From Leptobrachium leishanense (lineage: Eukaryota; Chordata; Amphibia; Anura; Megophryidae): DNA of 64,000 nucleotides. The stretch lies in assembly GCA_009667805.1 (NCBI GenBank), contig CM019069.1:99359204-99423203 (forward strand), read 5' to 3'. A model generated the notes under the pieces. The model ran no database searches and had not been told where the DNA came from. It saw only the letters and a list, made by a program, of their open reading frames with translations. This document shows positions 32,132 to 43,381 of this stretch, one piece after another. A program made the position numbers and the translations under genes. How positions within the stretch are numbered: position 1 is the first letter of the stretch; the number at the start of each line of letters is the position of its first letter.

Positions 32132-33360
32132 TTAACCCTTTCGCTGCTGAGGCTTTTCCCGCCTCTGTGCTGAGGTCATTTTTACCGGTTTTGCTCATCA
32201 TGTTTAAATGCGTTTTGAAGGCTTATTTTAGTATATGACCCAGACATATTATATATTGTTCTTTCCGTCAGACTCGGCAGATTTATAATATGTCATTATT
32301 ATATGTATAAGTTATGTCCTGTCTGTATACTATAACAAAAAATGCAATAAAATATGAATTTTCAATAATTTACAACGTGTTTTCACATTTTAACATGCGA
32401 GCAATTGCGGTTATATTTTTTATGGGGTGCGCTTGTTAAAAAAATTAGAGATGGGGTCTCGTTACATTTGTTTTGGGGAAAATTACGCGATTTTTAACAA
32501 ACGCACCGCATACAAAAATCGTTAGTGCAGCATCATTGCTCACATTATAATTGAAATGGGAACAATATTGCTGCATTAACGAACCAAAAAAAGAAAAAAA
32601 AACTTGTTTATTTTCTTTTTATAATTTTTTTTAAAATATTTTTTTATTTTTATTTTTATTTTTTTAAAAAACTTTTTTTATACTCATGTTTGGTATTGTT
32701 GGAACAGCCATGCTCTGGCCGATCCAACAATACCAAACATTAACCCCTAACTGCCACGGATCGGGAGATAGGGGGTTCATTGGAACCCCCTATCTCCACC
32801 ATTGGTGGCAGTTAGGGGTTAACTCCAAGACTGGCGTCATGGTGCTATGCACGATGACGCCAGTCCTCAGGGGGCATTCCCGGAAGCTTGGCCGACATCC
32901 AAGATGTCGGCCAGCTCTGGGAAAGGATCACGTACCGGCGCTTTTCGGCGCCGATTCGTGATCCGGCACCCATGGGGTTAATGCCAGGTACCATTTGGAA
33001 GGGCAGGCTGTGCCCTTCCAAATGGTGCCTGGGATAACCCCGGCAACGCCACCAATCGGGAGGGAGAGAGGTCCGAAGGACCTCCCCCCCCTTCCTTTCA
33101 GGCGCCTCCTCCGCACATGCGGGGGGGGGCGCCTGAATTAGGTGTCATCGCGCCGCCGCGATGACACCTAATTACTCCGGCGGCGGTTCCGGGTGCTGGG
33201 CTGACATCGAGGATGTCAGCCCGCACTGGGGGGGCCAGCGATCGGCCGGAACCCGGCCGAACTCTGACCCCAAAGGCAGGACGCGCTCAGCGCGTCCACC
33301 GCATGGAACGTGACATGCGGTTGGACGCGCTGAGCGCGTCCACCGCAGCGAAGTGGTTAA
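32132..33360. mobile_element. piggyBac-like non-autonomous element, copy 2
   Basis: TTAA on both sides, with inverted ends TTAACCCTTTCGCTGC and GCAGCGAAGTGGTTAA. The interior matches 10408-11592 in order: AT-rich arm, homopolymers, CGGGAGATAGGGGGTTCATT block and GGACGCGCTGAGCGCGTCC hairpin. It is 1229 bp and non-coding. Confidence 0.8.
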
Positions 33361-33693
33361 ACTCTCTTATTTATTTAAATAAAATAGAAGTATAAAAACC
33401 TTTTTTAACAAGGAAATAAAATCAGAAATAGTCTGAAATGCGTTTCACCAGCATCATCTGGCTTCATCAGTCAGTAAAATAATGTATCTTTTGTGTTCCC
33501 CTTTATAGCGTTCGTGATATCTTCATTATTATGTTCAGCTGTGTTGACAATTCCACTGGGCTTTCTTTCCGCCGTCGCGGTTTGTTGACGTAGTGGCTTG
33601 CGTTCCACTTGCCTATAGTACTCGCCATCTTCGTTCTATGATGGGTTGTGATTGTGTGTTATGTTTAGGCATGTTTGGGAGTCCCTGGCAACT
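33361..33693 (-). mobile_element. Penelope-like terminal fragment with hammerhead-like motif
   Basis: Non-coding DNA with the same layout as the Penelope terminal region at 15640-15830: an A-rich stretch, then a core motif on the minus strand. It is cut at 33360 by the piggyBac-like element and at 33693 by the hAT target site. Confidence 0.6.
33440..33475 (-). ncRNA. Hammerhead-like ribozyme motif
   Basis: The minus strand reads CTGATGA (33470-33464), a stem II GCCAG-ATGATG-CTGGT with five pairs (one G-U), then GAAACGC (33446-33440). This is the catalytic core of a hammerhead as found in Penelope-like elements. One unpaired A precedes the stem. The cleavage triplet was not placed with confidence. 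Confidence 0.6.
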
Positions 33694-33701
33694 GGTGGAT
33701 C

Positions 33702-35001
33702 CAGTGGCGTAACTAGAAACCTGAGGGCCCCGGTACAAGAATCCACGAAGGGCCCCCCCAAAAAATCTATGTATTTTTACTTATTTTTCACTGCAAAATA
33801 AAACAAAGATAGTATTGCCTAGGGATGCACCGATAACACTTTTTTAAGACCGAGTACGAGTACCGATACTTTTTAAAAGTACTCACCGATACCGAGTACC
33901 GATACTTTTCTTTAATGTCATGTGACGCTTTCCAATAAGAACAGACCATATAAAAATGCCCCCAGCTCACATGTATATCCCCCCGATATATATATATTCA
34001 TACTGCCCCAGCTCATGGATTTGCCCCAGCTCACACATGGATATTGCCCCCCAGCTCATGGATATGCCCCCCCAGCTCTCACATGGGTATGCCCCCCAGC
34101 TCATGGATATGCACCCCCGCTCATGGATATGCACCCCCAGCTCATGGATATGCCCCCCAGCTCATGGATATGCACCCCCAGCTCATGGATATGCCCCCCA
34201 GCTCTCATATAGGTATGCCCCCCAGCTCATGGATATGCCCCCCAGCTCTCACATGGGTATGCCCCCCAGCTCATGGATATGCACCCCCAGCTCATGGATA
34301 TGCACCCCCAGCTCACGGATATGCCCCCCCCCAGCTCATGGATATGCCCCCAGCTCATGGATATGCCCCCAGCTCATGGATATGCACCCCCAGCTCATGG
34401 ATATGCCCCCCAGCTCATGGATATGCCCCCAGCTCATGGATATGCCCCCCAGCTCTCACATGGGTATGCCCCCCAGCTCATGGATATGCCCCCCAGCTCT
34501 CACATGGGTATGCCCCCCAGCTCATGGATATGCCCCCCAGCTCATGTGAATGCTCCCCAGATCATGGGTATAAGGGCCCCCCAGCTCATGGGTCTAAGGG
34601 CCCCCAGCTCATGGGTATAAGGGCCCCCAGCTCTCATGGGTATTTGGGTCCCCCAGCTCTTACCTCTGCTGGCCCCAGGACAGGCTCCGCCGGCGTTGTT
34701 CTTCTCCTTGGCGAGCGGCCGCTGGAAACATGCGTCTTGGCCGCTCGCCGGAAACCACCTGATCAGCGCAGAGGTCTCGCAAGAGGATCTCGTGCGCTGG
34801 TCAGGTGGTTCCTATCCCACGTGAGCGGCCAAGCTGCATGTCAGTGGCCGCTCGCAGGGAGAGGGACGGCCAGTGCGCGGCTCCCAGATTCCGGCGCTGA
34901 TTGCCGGAATCTGGCAGGCGGCGCCGGGCCCCCCTCCAGTGGCGGAATGCCAGGGCCCGATCGCAACTGCGACCGCTGCGACCCTGGTACTTCCGCCACT
35001 G
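33702..35001. mobile_element. hAT MITE with CAGTGGCG termini
   Basis: Starts CAGTGGCGTAACTAG and ends TACTTCCGCCACTG, with a perfect 8-bp duplication GGTGGATC (33694-33701 and 35002-35009). A second hAT terminus, TAGGGATGCACCG, lies inside at 33820. The large ORFs in it are translations of the minisatellite. Confidence 0.92.
34030..34660. repeat. 20-bp minisatellite (CCAGCTCATGGATATG theme)
   Basis: About 30 units of CCCCCCAGCTCATGGATATG with length variants. All three frames stay open for long distances because the unit lacks stops. Related to 12000-12350. Confidence 0.93.
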
Positions 35002-35087
35002 GGTGGATCGTCAAATGCGGGGCCACTCCTATACTCTCCGCTTACCATTCGTTAAGGAGGGTCTTCTTAGACCCAATGAGTATTATG

Positions 35088-36990
35088 TTGTGGTAAATGG
35101 AGTTTATTCGGCGCAAGGTCTTGTTACTAGTGGGGTACCTCAGGGGTCAGTACGTGGACCCATTCTCTTTAATATTTTTATTAGGGATATTGCAGAAGGT
35201 ATTAATGGTAAAGTATGTCTTTTTGCTGATGACACAAAGATTTGCAACAGGGTTGACGTTCCTGGAGGGATCAGCCAAATGACAAATGATTTAGGTAAAC
35301 TAAAAAAATGGTCGGAGCTGTGGTAATTGAGTTTTAATGTGGATAAGTGCAAGATAATGCACCTGGGACGTAAAAACCCAAGGGCTGAATATAGAATATT
35401 TGATACAGTCCTAACCTCAACATCTGAGGAAAGGGATTTAGGGGTTATTGCAGAGGATCTAAGGGTAAGTAGTCAATGTAATAGAGCAGCAGGAAATGCT
35501 AGCAGAATGCTTGGTTGTGTAGGGAGAGGTATTAGCAGTAGGAAAAGGGAAGTGCTCATGCCACTGTACAGAGCACTGGTGAGACCTCCCTGGGAGTACT
35601 GTGTGCAGTACTGGAGACCGTATCTCCAGAAGGATATAGACACCTTAGAGAGAGTTCAGAGAAGGGCTACTAAAATGGTGTACGGCTTGAAAGGAGAAAT
35701 GTTACCAGGAAAGGCTTAATGATCTTAACATGTATAGCTTGGAAAAAAGACGAGACAGAGGAGATATGATAGAAACATTTAAATACGTAAAGGGAATCCA
35801 CAAGGTAGAGGAGGGGAGTATATTTAATAGGAAACAAAGTAGCAAAACAAGAGGACATACAGGGTAATTCAAAGAGATCCGAATTGCTTGAGAAAGGTAA
35901 CCGAATGCTGAAAATCAGCGTTCGGTTACCTTTCTTGGCCATTCGGCTATCCAGAGAGCAGGCAATTCGCCAAATCATGGCGAATTGCCTGCACATAAGG
36001 TGCCTGTTCGGTGCCTGTTCGAGGGCAGTGAAATCCCCATGAAAAGCACTGCTTCAGCTATTCAGAGAACACAAACCAGCAGTGAAAGGTTCCCGAATTG
36101 CCCTGCCATTCGGTGGTTTCATGCGGCAGAGTTATTCAGAAGAATCCCATAGGCTTCAATGTTAAAAATATTCCGGTTTTAATTCAATATCTAATAAACC
36201 GTTCATTATAAAATTCTGCAGTAAAGAGTCTCTTTATTTATAGAATTTTTTAGGATATTTTAAGCATTTTTATGGAAAAAAAAATTCCAAAAAAAGTCAG
36301 ATTTTTTTTTTAAGTTTACTTATTTTTTCTGTAACAGCCCTTTTTAATATCATTCATTGGACCTCATATGTAAATTTCAGACATTTTCGCTCAGTAGTTT
36401 CTTTGAAAACAGCGTTTCACTTTTCAAACATTCAAGCAAACGGTTTTGCGAATTTATTCACTTCACTCGTCTGCGGTGTCGGCTTTTTCCGGCGGCTTCG
36501 CTGCGTGTGATCGGCTCCTGCTCGGGTTTTTCCGTGGTTTTCGGTGGGTTAATCCAGATGTTTTTGCGGGTTTTCGACATGCATTCACCGGTTTTTCCGG
36601 TTAGTTTTCGTCAGGTTTGCGGCAGCCTTTCCCTGCAATTCGGGGACCCTGTGGTGCTTGCTGAATACACCGCAGGGTCACCGAAATGGGATCGGCAAAA
36701 CAAACCGAATTGAAGAGAACGAAAAGTCGCCGAACGTGCGGCTGATAGTCTTAGATTAGAGGGGCAAAGGTTTAAAAGTAACATCAGGAAGTATTATTTT
36801 ACTGAGAGGGTGGTGGATACATGGAACAGCCTTCCAGTAGAAGTGGTAGAGGCCAAAACAGTGATTGAATTTAAGCAGGCATGGGATAGGCATAAGGCTA
36901 GCCTAAATAAAAGATAAATCCAGGTCAAGTATCCATGTAATTGGGCAGACTAGATGGGCCGAAAGGTTCTTATCTGCCGACATTTTCTAT
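35088..36990 (+). mobile_element. CR1-type LINE, 5'-truncated, with internal insertion
   Basis: Coding starts inside RT (TSGVPQGSV, then FADDTKICNR) and runs through the C-terminal domain. A TAA replaces a Gln codon after KKWSELW (near 35326). The unit is interrupted at 35864-36747 by non-CR1 DNA and resumes with AGTCTTAGATTAGAGGGG. It ends in TTTCTATGTTTCTATG at about 36990. Compared with 56214-58147 it is the shorter copy. Confidence 0.88.
35864..36747. mobile_element. Unclassified insert inside CR1
   Basis: Removing this stretch restores continuous CR1 sequence across GAGGACA-TA-GTCTTAG, so it is a clean insertion with a TA (or AT) duplication. Its start CAGGGTAATTC and end GTGCGGCTGA do not form a convincing TIR. 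It includes the AATATCTAATAAACCGTT module shared with hAT elements. Confidence 0.6.
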
Positions 36991-37599
36991 GTTTCTATGT
37001 CATTAATTTATTGGAGTGTGACTCAACATGGTGTAAGGGTTAAAATTAATTATAAATGTGGTGAATTGTATTGAATAATATATATCCACTCAAGCATAAT
37101 GAGGAGATAGTGTAGTGTAAATTGATCAATATAATTTACAAAAATATTTTTATTTATTTATAAAGGATTTTACCAGGAAGGATACATTGAGATTTCTCTC
37201 GTTTTCAAGTATGTCCTGGGTTCAAGAGCATTGAAACTTTACAGTCAATTTTTGTTGATGATCTTATGATATATGGATCAAAAGAAACAAATCCACAAGG
37301 GGTATCAGACTGCTTATGTCGTTTAGTATATATTATACAACTATGTTGTATTATAAGGAATCTCTATATTCTACAAAAAATCTTTGGGCGTTTTGGCTGG
37401 CACTGTATGACTATAAGAGCAAAAGGTTTTGGATTTCTATATTATGTGTAATCTTAATTTACAGTTATATGGTACAAGGTATTGTGAAGGAAAGGGGAGG
37501 GAGGAAAAAGGAAGGAGATGTGTATGAAGCTCAAGAGAAAGTTTTTTTTTCTCCTCCTCCACGTGATTAATGGAGTGAAGAATATAAAAAAAAAAATCA
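36991..37599. other. AT-rich unclassified DNA with a SINE tail
   Basis: No ORF with a recognisable motif. Contains the SINE tail at 37150-37211; the rest resembles non-coding end DNA adjoining the Penelope element. Confidence 0.4.
37150..37211 (-). mobile_element. SINE 3' tail fragment
   Basis: Shares AAGGATTTTACCAGGAAGG and GATTTCTCTCGTTTTCAAG with the fuller SINE at 42655-42860. The tRNA-related head is missing. Confidence 0.75.
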
Positions 37600-38120
37600 A
37601 TCTTTAAGAAAGTGAATTAACTTCAAGTCCTGGATGAGGCCGTGAGCTGCAAGTGTATTGAATGAATATATCATTTTCATTTCTTCTTTTCCTATTTCTT
37701 TGTCGAAATCTCCGCCTCGCCAATCTTAATGCCCATATATATGAGGCCTTCCGGATTTTGATTATGACATTTTTTAAACACACTGTGATTTTCTACTCCA
37801 TTTCTGATGTTTCTGACATGCTCTTGGATTCTTTTATTCATAGGACGTGTGGTTCGTCCAACGTATCTCAGGCCACAAGGACAGACAGGAGATAAACAAC
37901 ATTTGTGGTGAAACAGGTGATTATTCCCTTGATTTTGAATGTTCCTTTATCAGTTGGAACTTCTTTTACTATATGTTTTTTATTGTTAGTATTTCGACAG
38001 TTTAAACAGTTACCACAACAATGGAATCCTTCGCTAATGCCAAAATGTGTCTTATTCTTAGCCCAGTCAAATTGTTGGCCCCCCAGCAAATAAATCTGGG
38101 TTTTTCAGGTAAAACATATC

Positions 38121-39295
38121 TTAACCCCTTAGTGACCGGGCGGTTTTACACAAATCCGTCCTTTAGTGACCGCTGCTGTTTTTACGTTTCTGCGCTGCTC
38201 GTGTTTAGATCAAATTTTCCTCTTACTCGTTTATTCAACCCACACATATTATACACCCTTTTTCCTGCCATTAAATGGACTTTCTAGAAATACCATTATT
38301 TCCATCATATCCAATAATTTAATATAAAAAAAATATGAAATATGATGAAAAAAATGGTAAAAACACACTTTTTCGTAATTTAATCCCCTAAAGCTATAAC
38401 CACCAATAAAGACCCCGGCTAAATAGTTTCCAAATTTTATCCCGAGAATAGAAATACCCAATTTTTACATGTTTTTACCTTTTAACCCTTTCACTGCTGA
38501 GCCAGTTCACCTATGTGCGCTGCGCTCATTCTGACCATTTTGTGCTAATTATTTTTAGTTGACAGCCTAGGTCCTATTTAATTAAACCCCCCCAGACAAA
38601 AAAACTTTAAAAAAAAAACATTTTTTATTTTATTTAATTTTTTTATTATTTTTTTTTTTATTTAATTTTTTTTTTACATTTTTTTTAAAACCAAACCTGG
38701 TCATGTTTGGTATCATTTGAAAGGCCATAATCAGGTCTTTCAAATGATGGCAAATATGACCATCTAGCTGCCATGGATCGGGAGATAAAGGGATCCTTAG
38801 GATCCCCTTATCTCTACATGGCAGCTAGAGGGTTAACTGGCCCACTGACATCCTCACACATATGGTGAGGTTGTCAGTGGGTGGGGGGGGACCTGGAGGC
38901 TTGGCTGACATCCAAGATGTCAGCCCCCCTCCAGGTTTGAATCACGTTTTGGCGCCAATTGGCGCCGCAACGTGATCCGGCGGCGAAATGGTTAATGCAT
39001 ACACCGCTGGAAAGGGGAGGCTCCGAATGAGCCCCCCCCCTCCTCCATTGAAACACATGGGGGCACCTTCTGATGACGTCACCACGCAGCGTGGCGACGT
39101 CATCAGCCTCGCCTGCCCATGTAAATCACATGGGCAGGCTTCCTCCCTGTCAGATCGCCGTGGGATCCGACGAGGGAGGTGAGTATCGGGCGGGAGGGGG
39201 ATTTGGCGCCGCTGACGTACCCTGTACGTCATCGGGTCTAAGGGAGACCCGAACACAGGACGTACAGGGTACGTCAGCGGTCGGGAAGGGGTTAA
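38121..39295. mobile_element. piggyBac-like element in Penelope, with nested copy
   Basis: Flanked by TTAA (38121-38124 and 39292-39295). The Penelope frame across the site needs only one TTAA, which proves the duplication. Ends are CCCCTTAGTGACC and GGTCGGGAAGGGG. A second TTAA element is nested inside. Confidence 0.82.
38482..38995. mobile_element. Nested piggyBac-like element
   Basis: TTAACCCTTTCACTGC to GGCGGCGAAATGGTTAA, 514 bp including both TTAA. Interior has T-rich tracts and the CATGTTTGGTATCATTTGAA block shared with other copies in the window. Confidence 0.75.
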
Positions 39296-39479
39296 AGCTG
39301 GGTCCTCTCTAAGTATAGGCCAGAATTTTCTAATAATTCCTCTCAGTTTGGTATTTTGTTCATTGTAATCAAAGATAAAAGGCACTCCTTGTATTGGTTC
39401 CTTCTCCGTCTTATTTTTATATTGTAGAAGTTCTGTGCGATCTATTTTTGCTACTTGGATTTTTTTGCTACAGGATCTT

Positions 39480-39601
39480 TAATTCGTCTGGGTCTTATAA
39501 TAAAACATGACTTTAAATCGCATTGAAACATGATGAGTGCTAAACGGTCAAAATGAGCTCAGCACACAGGGGTGAAATGGCTCAGCAGTGAAGGGGTTAA
39601 G
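39480..39601. mobile_element. piggyBac-like right-end fragment
   Basis: Ends GGCTCAGCAGTGAAGGGGTTAA, with the upstream arm sequence typical of the family (CATGATGAGTGCTAAACGG). The left end is missing. Confidence 0.6.
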
Positions 39602-39779
39602 GATACAGGTATGTCACTCAGTGACAATCCTCAGGTGGCGTGGATGGGACTGATCCCTGGGGGGGCTTTCCTTTGGAGACTCTGTTACAACGGGAGCATA
39701 GGAGATCCCAGCATGACCGGGCTTTATCAGTCAGGAATTTCTAGTGGAGGCAGATCCAGATTTTGACAAAAAGTTGGGA

Positions 39780-40075
39780 CATCTTCTGGGCTTGTTAGGT
39801 GAAATGTGCTCGCGTAACATGAAATGAAAGAGGGTAGCCCCAGCTGGACCTGATCTCTTTCAGCTGGAGTGCATCCATCAGTGGCTTGAGTACTCGCCTC
39901 GCTAGCAAAGTAGCCCAGGAAACCTCTTGGAATATGGATATGCGGTGTCCGTCATAGTGAAAATCAGGGGATTCCTGCGCAGTTTTCATTAGCTCATCTT
40001 TCAGCGAGAAATGGTGAAGTCTGCAAATGATATCCCTTGCATGGGTATTGGAAGGTGGACAGCAGCCTAGAGCCC
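39780..40075 (-). pseudogene. L1/Tx1-type ORF1p, C-terminal domain
   Basis: Minus strand reads HRALGCCPPSNTHARDIICR, then HHFSLKDELMKTAQE, HRISIFQEVSWATL and WGYPLSFHV. This is the C-terminal domain of L1-type ORF1 (transposase_22 family), an RNA-binding chaperone. Its N-terminal half lies at 43382-44731 on the same strand; a hAT and other DNA separate them. Confidence 0.85.
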
Positions 40076-41008
40076 TGTGGACCCTATTAAACTTTGAGCT
40101 CTATCACCTCCTTACAGTACTCCAGCGCCTTCTTTCCGCTCCTCAGCAGCAATCCAGGATTGTAGCAGTAAAGGTGAAAATCAGCACGCAGGGGGTGTAA
40201 GATAAATTAATTTATTTAAGGTAAAAGGTATAATTTCAATATAAAATCAATATAAAAAATGCAAAAGCTGCCGGTTGCTGTTACATCTAGTGTCTGTTCT
40301 TGAGACACTGAAAAATGTGAGTCAATTCTCCCTAAAGGGGATTATTCATATATCTACTTGACATACTGCACAATATATTTGTTTCTGTTTTATTTGAGGG
40401 CTGGACCCCATCTAAAGAGAGGGAACATCTTAAAGAACACCCCCACTGGCTGCAAGAAGCGCCTGTCCCACCACACTGTTTTTTTCATATGCCTCTCTTT
40501 GAGGAATTGGGATATTTCTTCTAGTGAGTGGAGACAAGCTGCCGATCTAGCCCACCCTGGACTTCTGTATAGGTCAACAATAACATACTGAACTGTTTCA
40601 GCACCACAATTCCTATCCCATTCACTAACACTGTATTCAGTGAAATCCATTGGGAAGACATTCTCATAAGAAACCACTAGGTGGCGCCTGACATTCAGAC
40701 TTTTGTCTATCACCTCCTTCAATCTAACACTAGCGCTCATGTTAGCACTAGCTTAAAGGAGGTGATAGCGAATCAGAGGCGATCTGTGCGGTGTAGTAAC
40801 GTGTTAAAAAACCTGTTAGCGAATCGGTATATTAGTGGTTTATGCTTGTCATGTTGAGTATAGGGAGTGCAAAGTGTAAGCACAGAGTAACTAGCATTAG
40901 TAACTAGCGTCAGGACCTTGTGATCCTAACTAAAAAAGTTAACATCAGCTCTGAGCTGTAGCTAACAGCTGCAGAATCAGTTAGCCGCAGCTGAAAATTA
41001 GCGATCGC
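40076..41008. other. Unclassified DNA with inverted CTATCACCTCCTT motifs
   Basis: No coding similarity. CTATCACCTCCTT occurs at about 40102 and 40707, and inverted at 40756-40768, which suggests the ends of one or two small DNA transposons. The stretch ends at the hAT target GCGATCGC. Confidence 0.45.
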
Positions 41009-41127
41009 CAGTGGCGACTCTAGGAACAATATTTTTATGGGGGGCACATAAGATACCGCAGTCAAAACTGGGGGGGGGGGAGCACTAATAATTTTCACCA
41101 CTTAATTATACCACTGAGTAAAACTAA

Positions 41128-42210
41128 GGACCCTATCACCTGGTGTGAGGTAAAACGCCATCGCTAAAGGAAAAATTTAGTCGCTAAAACTTAGTGCCTG
41201 ACGACCTACTAACAGATCACCTTGTCAACGGTAGTCTGTGTACAAGGTTGTTTGGTGCACGCTAGGGAAACGCTAAGACCTGGGCTGAGACACAGCGATA
41301 ATGCAGTTGTGTACAGGATAGAACTGTTTTTTTCCAGTGCAGAGTGCCGGGCCATACCTATCCCCCACCCTCACAAGCTTGTATAAGTATGAACACATTC
41401 AATGAAGAGCCCGCACACCCCCCTGCATTATTAAAATCCTCCAAGGTGGCCGTATCATCCATGTTTGTATGCACACATATATTAATTAAGGCTGATGGGC
41501 ATTGCATGATAAATGCCACCCAACAGCGTGTAGAATGCATTTAATAGATCCAAAAGGAAGGCCAGGTGAGTGACAATAACTTCCCCGATGCAGCATATAA
41601 ATAATACATGTTTCAGGGCAAGACTTATTCAGGTGTCCCTTTAAACATGGTCCACACAGTCACCCTAATAATCACCTGCTTACATACTATGAATAACCCC
41701 CAGCATAAAATGTTTAAAATTAGGCAATATATTAGAATTAGGATGTATGTGAATAAAGGATATACAGTATATCATATTAGAGCAGCGACATTGCTGACCA
41801 GATCCATTACTATGGTTTATGGGGCCAAGAGATCACCTGTGCTGCATTCCTTTCAATTGTCTGTTAACTTTGGGCGAGGACTTGTTTTTTTTGTTTTTTT
41901 GGAGTTAGCACCAGGGCTGAGAAGTAGGTAAAATGTTGCAATTAGCGCCTCTCAAAAAATTAGCACTGGCACCAAGTGATCTGTTAGTTGCAAAAGCACT
42001 AGAGATCTCTAGCTCTCTCCGTGTTAAGTATAGGACGTATTAAGTATAGTAAGCTTGCAATACAAACAGCTAATAGCGATGCACTAGGTGATTTTACCCG
42101 TCTGTAGCGGACGCAAACAATCTGTTGGTCAGGCGCTAGACTCAATTAACCTGGCGCTAACGCAAAACCATGCCGACGTAAGGGTTAGCTCACACCAGGT
42201 AATAGTGCCC
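41128..42210. mobile_element. Harbinger-like MITE, 1.08 kb
   Basis: Inverted ends share CTATNACCTGGTGTGAG, each preceded by a GG-C stretch. TAA flanks both ends (41125-41127 and 42211-42213), the PIF/Harbinger 3-bp duplication. ORFs inside are short and unrecognised. Confidence 0.82.
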
Positions 42211-42504
42211 TAAATAGTTATATATAAATAAGATTCCAAAATCCCAGAGTAATGTGATGCAATGAGTAATGTGATGTAATGATGCCTTTTTTATTGTGCT
42301 AACCTGATACTTAAATTCAATATTTTATTTGCTGCAATTCGGCAGTTTTCAATGAATGTCCGATAACTGCTTCAGCGACTCCAATTTGAGCATAGTACAG
42401 CGACCAATTCGCTAAATAGGGAATTCACCATATTTTTGGCGAAATGAATTCCCCGAAATGTGACAAAAAGCAGACGATGATGATTAGATCCTTTAGATTC
42501 TAAC

Positions 42505-43000
42505 TTCCATAATAACCCCTAAAATGTCATAAACCCAGGGAAATACAATAAAAATAATTAACAATGTGGCATTTAGCCTTCCCATTAACCCCTAAAATGC
42601 CTTTAATCAAGAGAAAACATGAAATGAATACACTGTGAGGCATGTAGCCTACCCATTTTTTTTTAGAAAGGATTTTACCAGGAAGGATACATTGAGATTT
42701 CTCTCGTTTTCAAGTATGTCCTGGGTGGCGAGTATGTACCATTACGTGTCTTGCCCAAGGACACTTACTAGAGAGGTTGCTCACTGGGATCAAACCCATG
42801 ACTCCACAGGCTCTCTCCACGCAGAGCAGTGATGTTACCTCTACTCCACCCAGCCGGTACTGTTAACCCCTAACATACCATTAATCAAGGAAAAAAAAAT
42901 GTATACTGTGAGGAATGAAGCCTGCCCACTAACCCTTAACATACATCTAAACCAAGGCAAAAACTAACGTAATACACAATGTAATTTATAGACTGAACAT
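42505..43000. repeat. About 78-bp degenerate tandem repeat
   Basis: Four to five units built on TTAACCCCTAACATRCC and GAGGCATGTAGCCTACCCA. One is split by the SINE at 42655-42860. Confidence 0.7.
42655..42860 (-). mobile_element. tRNA-derived SINE, probably V-SINE type
   Basis: On the minus strand the head resembles a tRNA: GTAGAGGTAACATCACTGC sits where an A box would be and GGGTTTGATCCC is a B-box-like sequence. The middle has CCTTGGGCAAGACACG, which I associate with V-SINEs, and the tail has TATCCTTCCTGGTAAAATCC before an A-rich end. RNA polymerase III would transcribe it; a partner LINE would supply RT. Confidence 0.75.
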
Positions 43001-43001
43001 T

Positions 43002-43165
43002 AACCACTTCACTGCTGAGCCATTTCAACCCTGTGAAAATGTTTACGTTTACATGAACGTTTTTATTTAATGTTTTATGACTTTTACTTCACACTAAATA
43101 TGGTCATGTTGGGTATCATTGGAAAGGCCAGAATCTGCCCTTTCCAATGACACCTAGACCCTACG
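43002..43165. mobile_element. piggyBac-like end fragment
   Basis: TTAACCACTTCACTGCTGAG, followed later by CATGTTGGGTATCATTGGAA, family signatures seen elsewhere in the window. Confidence 0.5.
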
Positions 43166-43381
43166 ATGGCACCCTACCCTTACAAGGCGAAGGGACAAAG
43201 ATACGGCGGTCCGACTAAGTATGGAAGCTGGATGCTGATTTCTGGTGGGGGGGGCACATGGGGGGCAAAGAATAACCTGGGGGGCAATTGCCCCCTCGCC
43301 CCCCTGTAGAGATGCCTATGGCGATCGCTAATTTTTTCCCTTAGTGTCCCAATTTTAGCCCAGGGCAGCAGATAGTGCCCT

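Larger units (their letters stand above)
37600..39475 (-). mobile_element. Penelope-like element fragment, split by piggyBac-like DNA
   Basis: Minus-strand pieces at 39475-39296 and 38120-37620 read as one element after removing 38121-39295. They encode the RT end (GVPFIFDYNEQNTKLRGIIR), a cysteine patch (CCGNCLNC), then CPCGLRYVGRTTRPMNKRIQ and EHVRNIRNG of GIY-YIG, and MKMIYSFNTLAAHGLIQDL at the C terminus. The GIY-YIG tyrosine and arginines are intact, but several frameshifts break the ORF. Confidence 0.88.
41009..43320. mobile_element. hAT transposon with palindromic target duplication
   Basis: Starts CAGTGGCGACTCTAGG and ends TAGAGATGCCTATG, imperfect inverted termini. An identical 8-bp GCGATCGC flanks both sides (41001-41008 and 43321-43328). 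It holds a Harbinger-like MITE, a SINE and tandem repeats but no transposase. It lies within the interval separating the two halves of an L1-type ORF1. Confidence 0.85.

Noticed and set aside
34044..35096. 350-aa open frame with repeated HGYAPP residues
   Set aside because: It is a translation of the 20-bp minisatellite, which lacks stops in all frames; part of the frame is hAT end sequence.
42740..42860. Cellular tRNA gene on the minus strand
   Set aside because: A- and B-box-like sequences exist, but the cloverleaf is not closed and the unit continues into a SINE body and tail.
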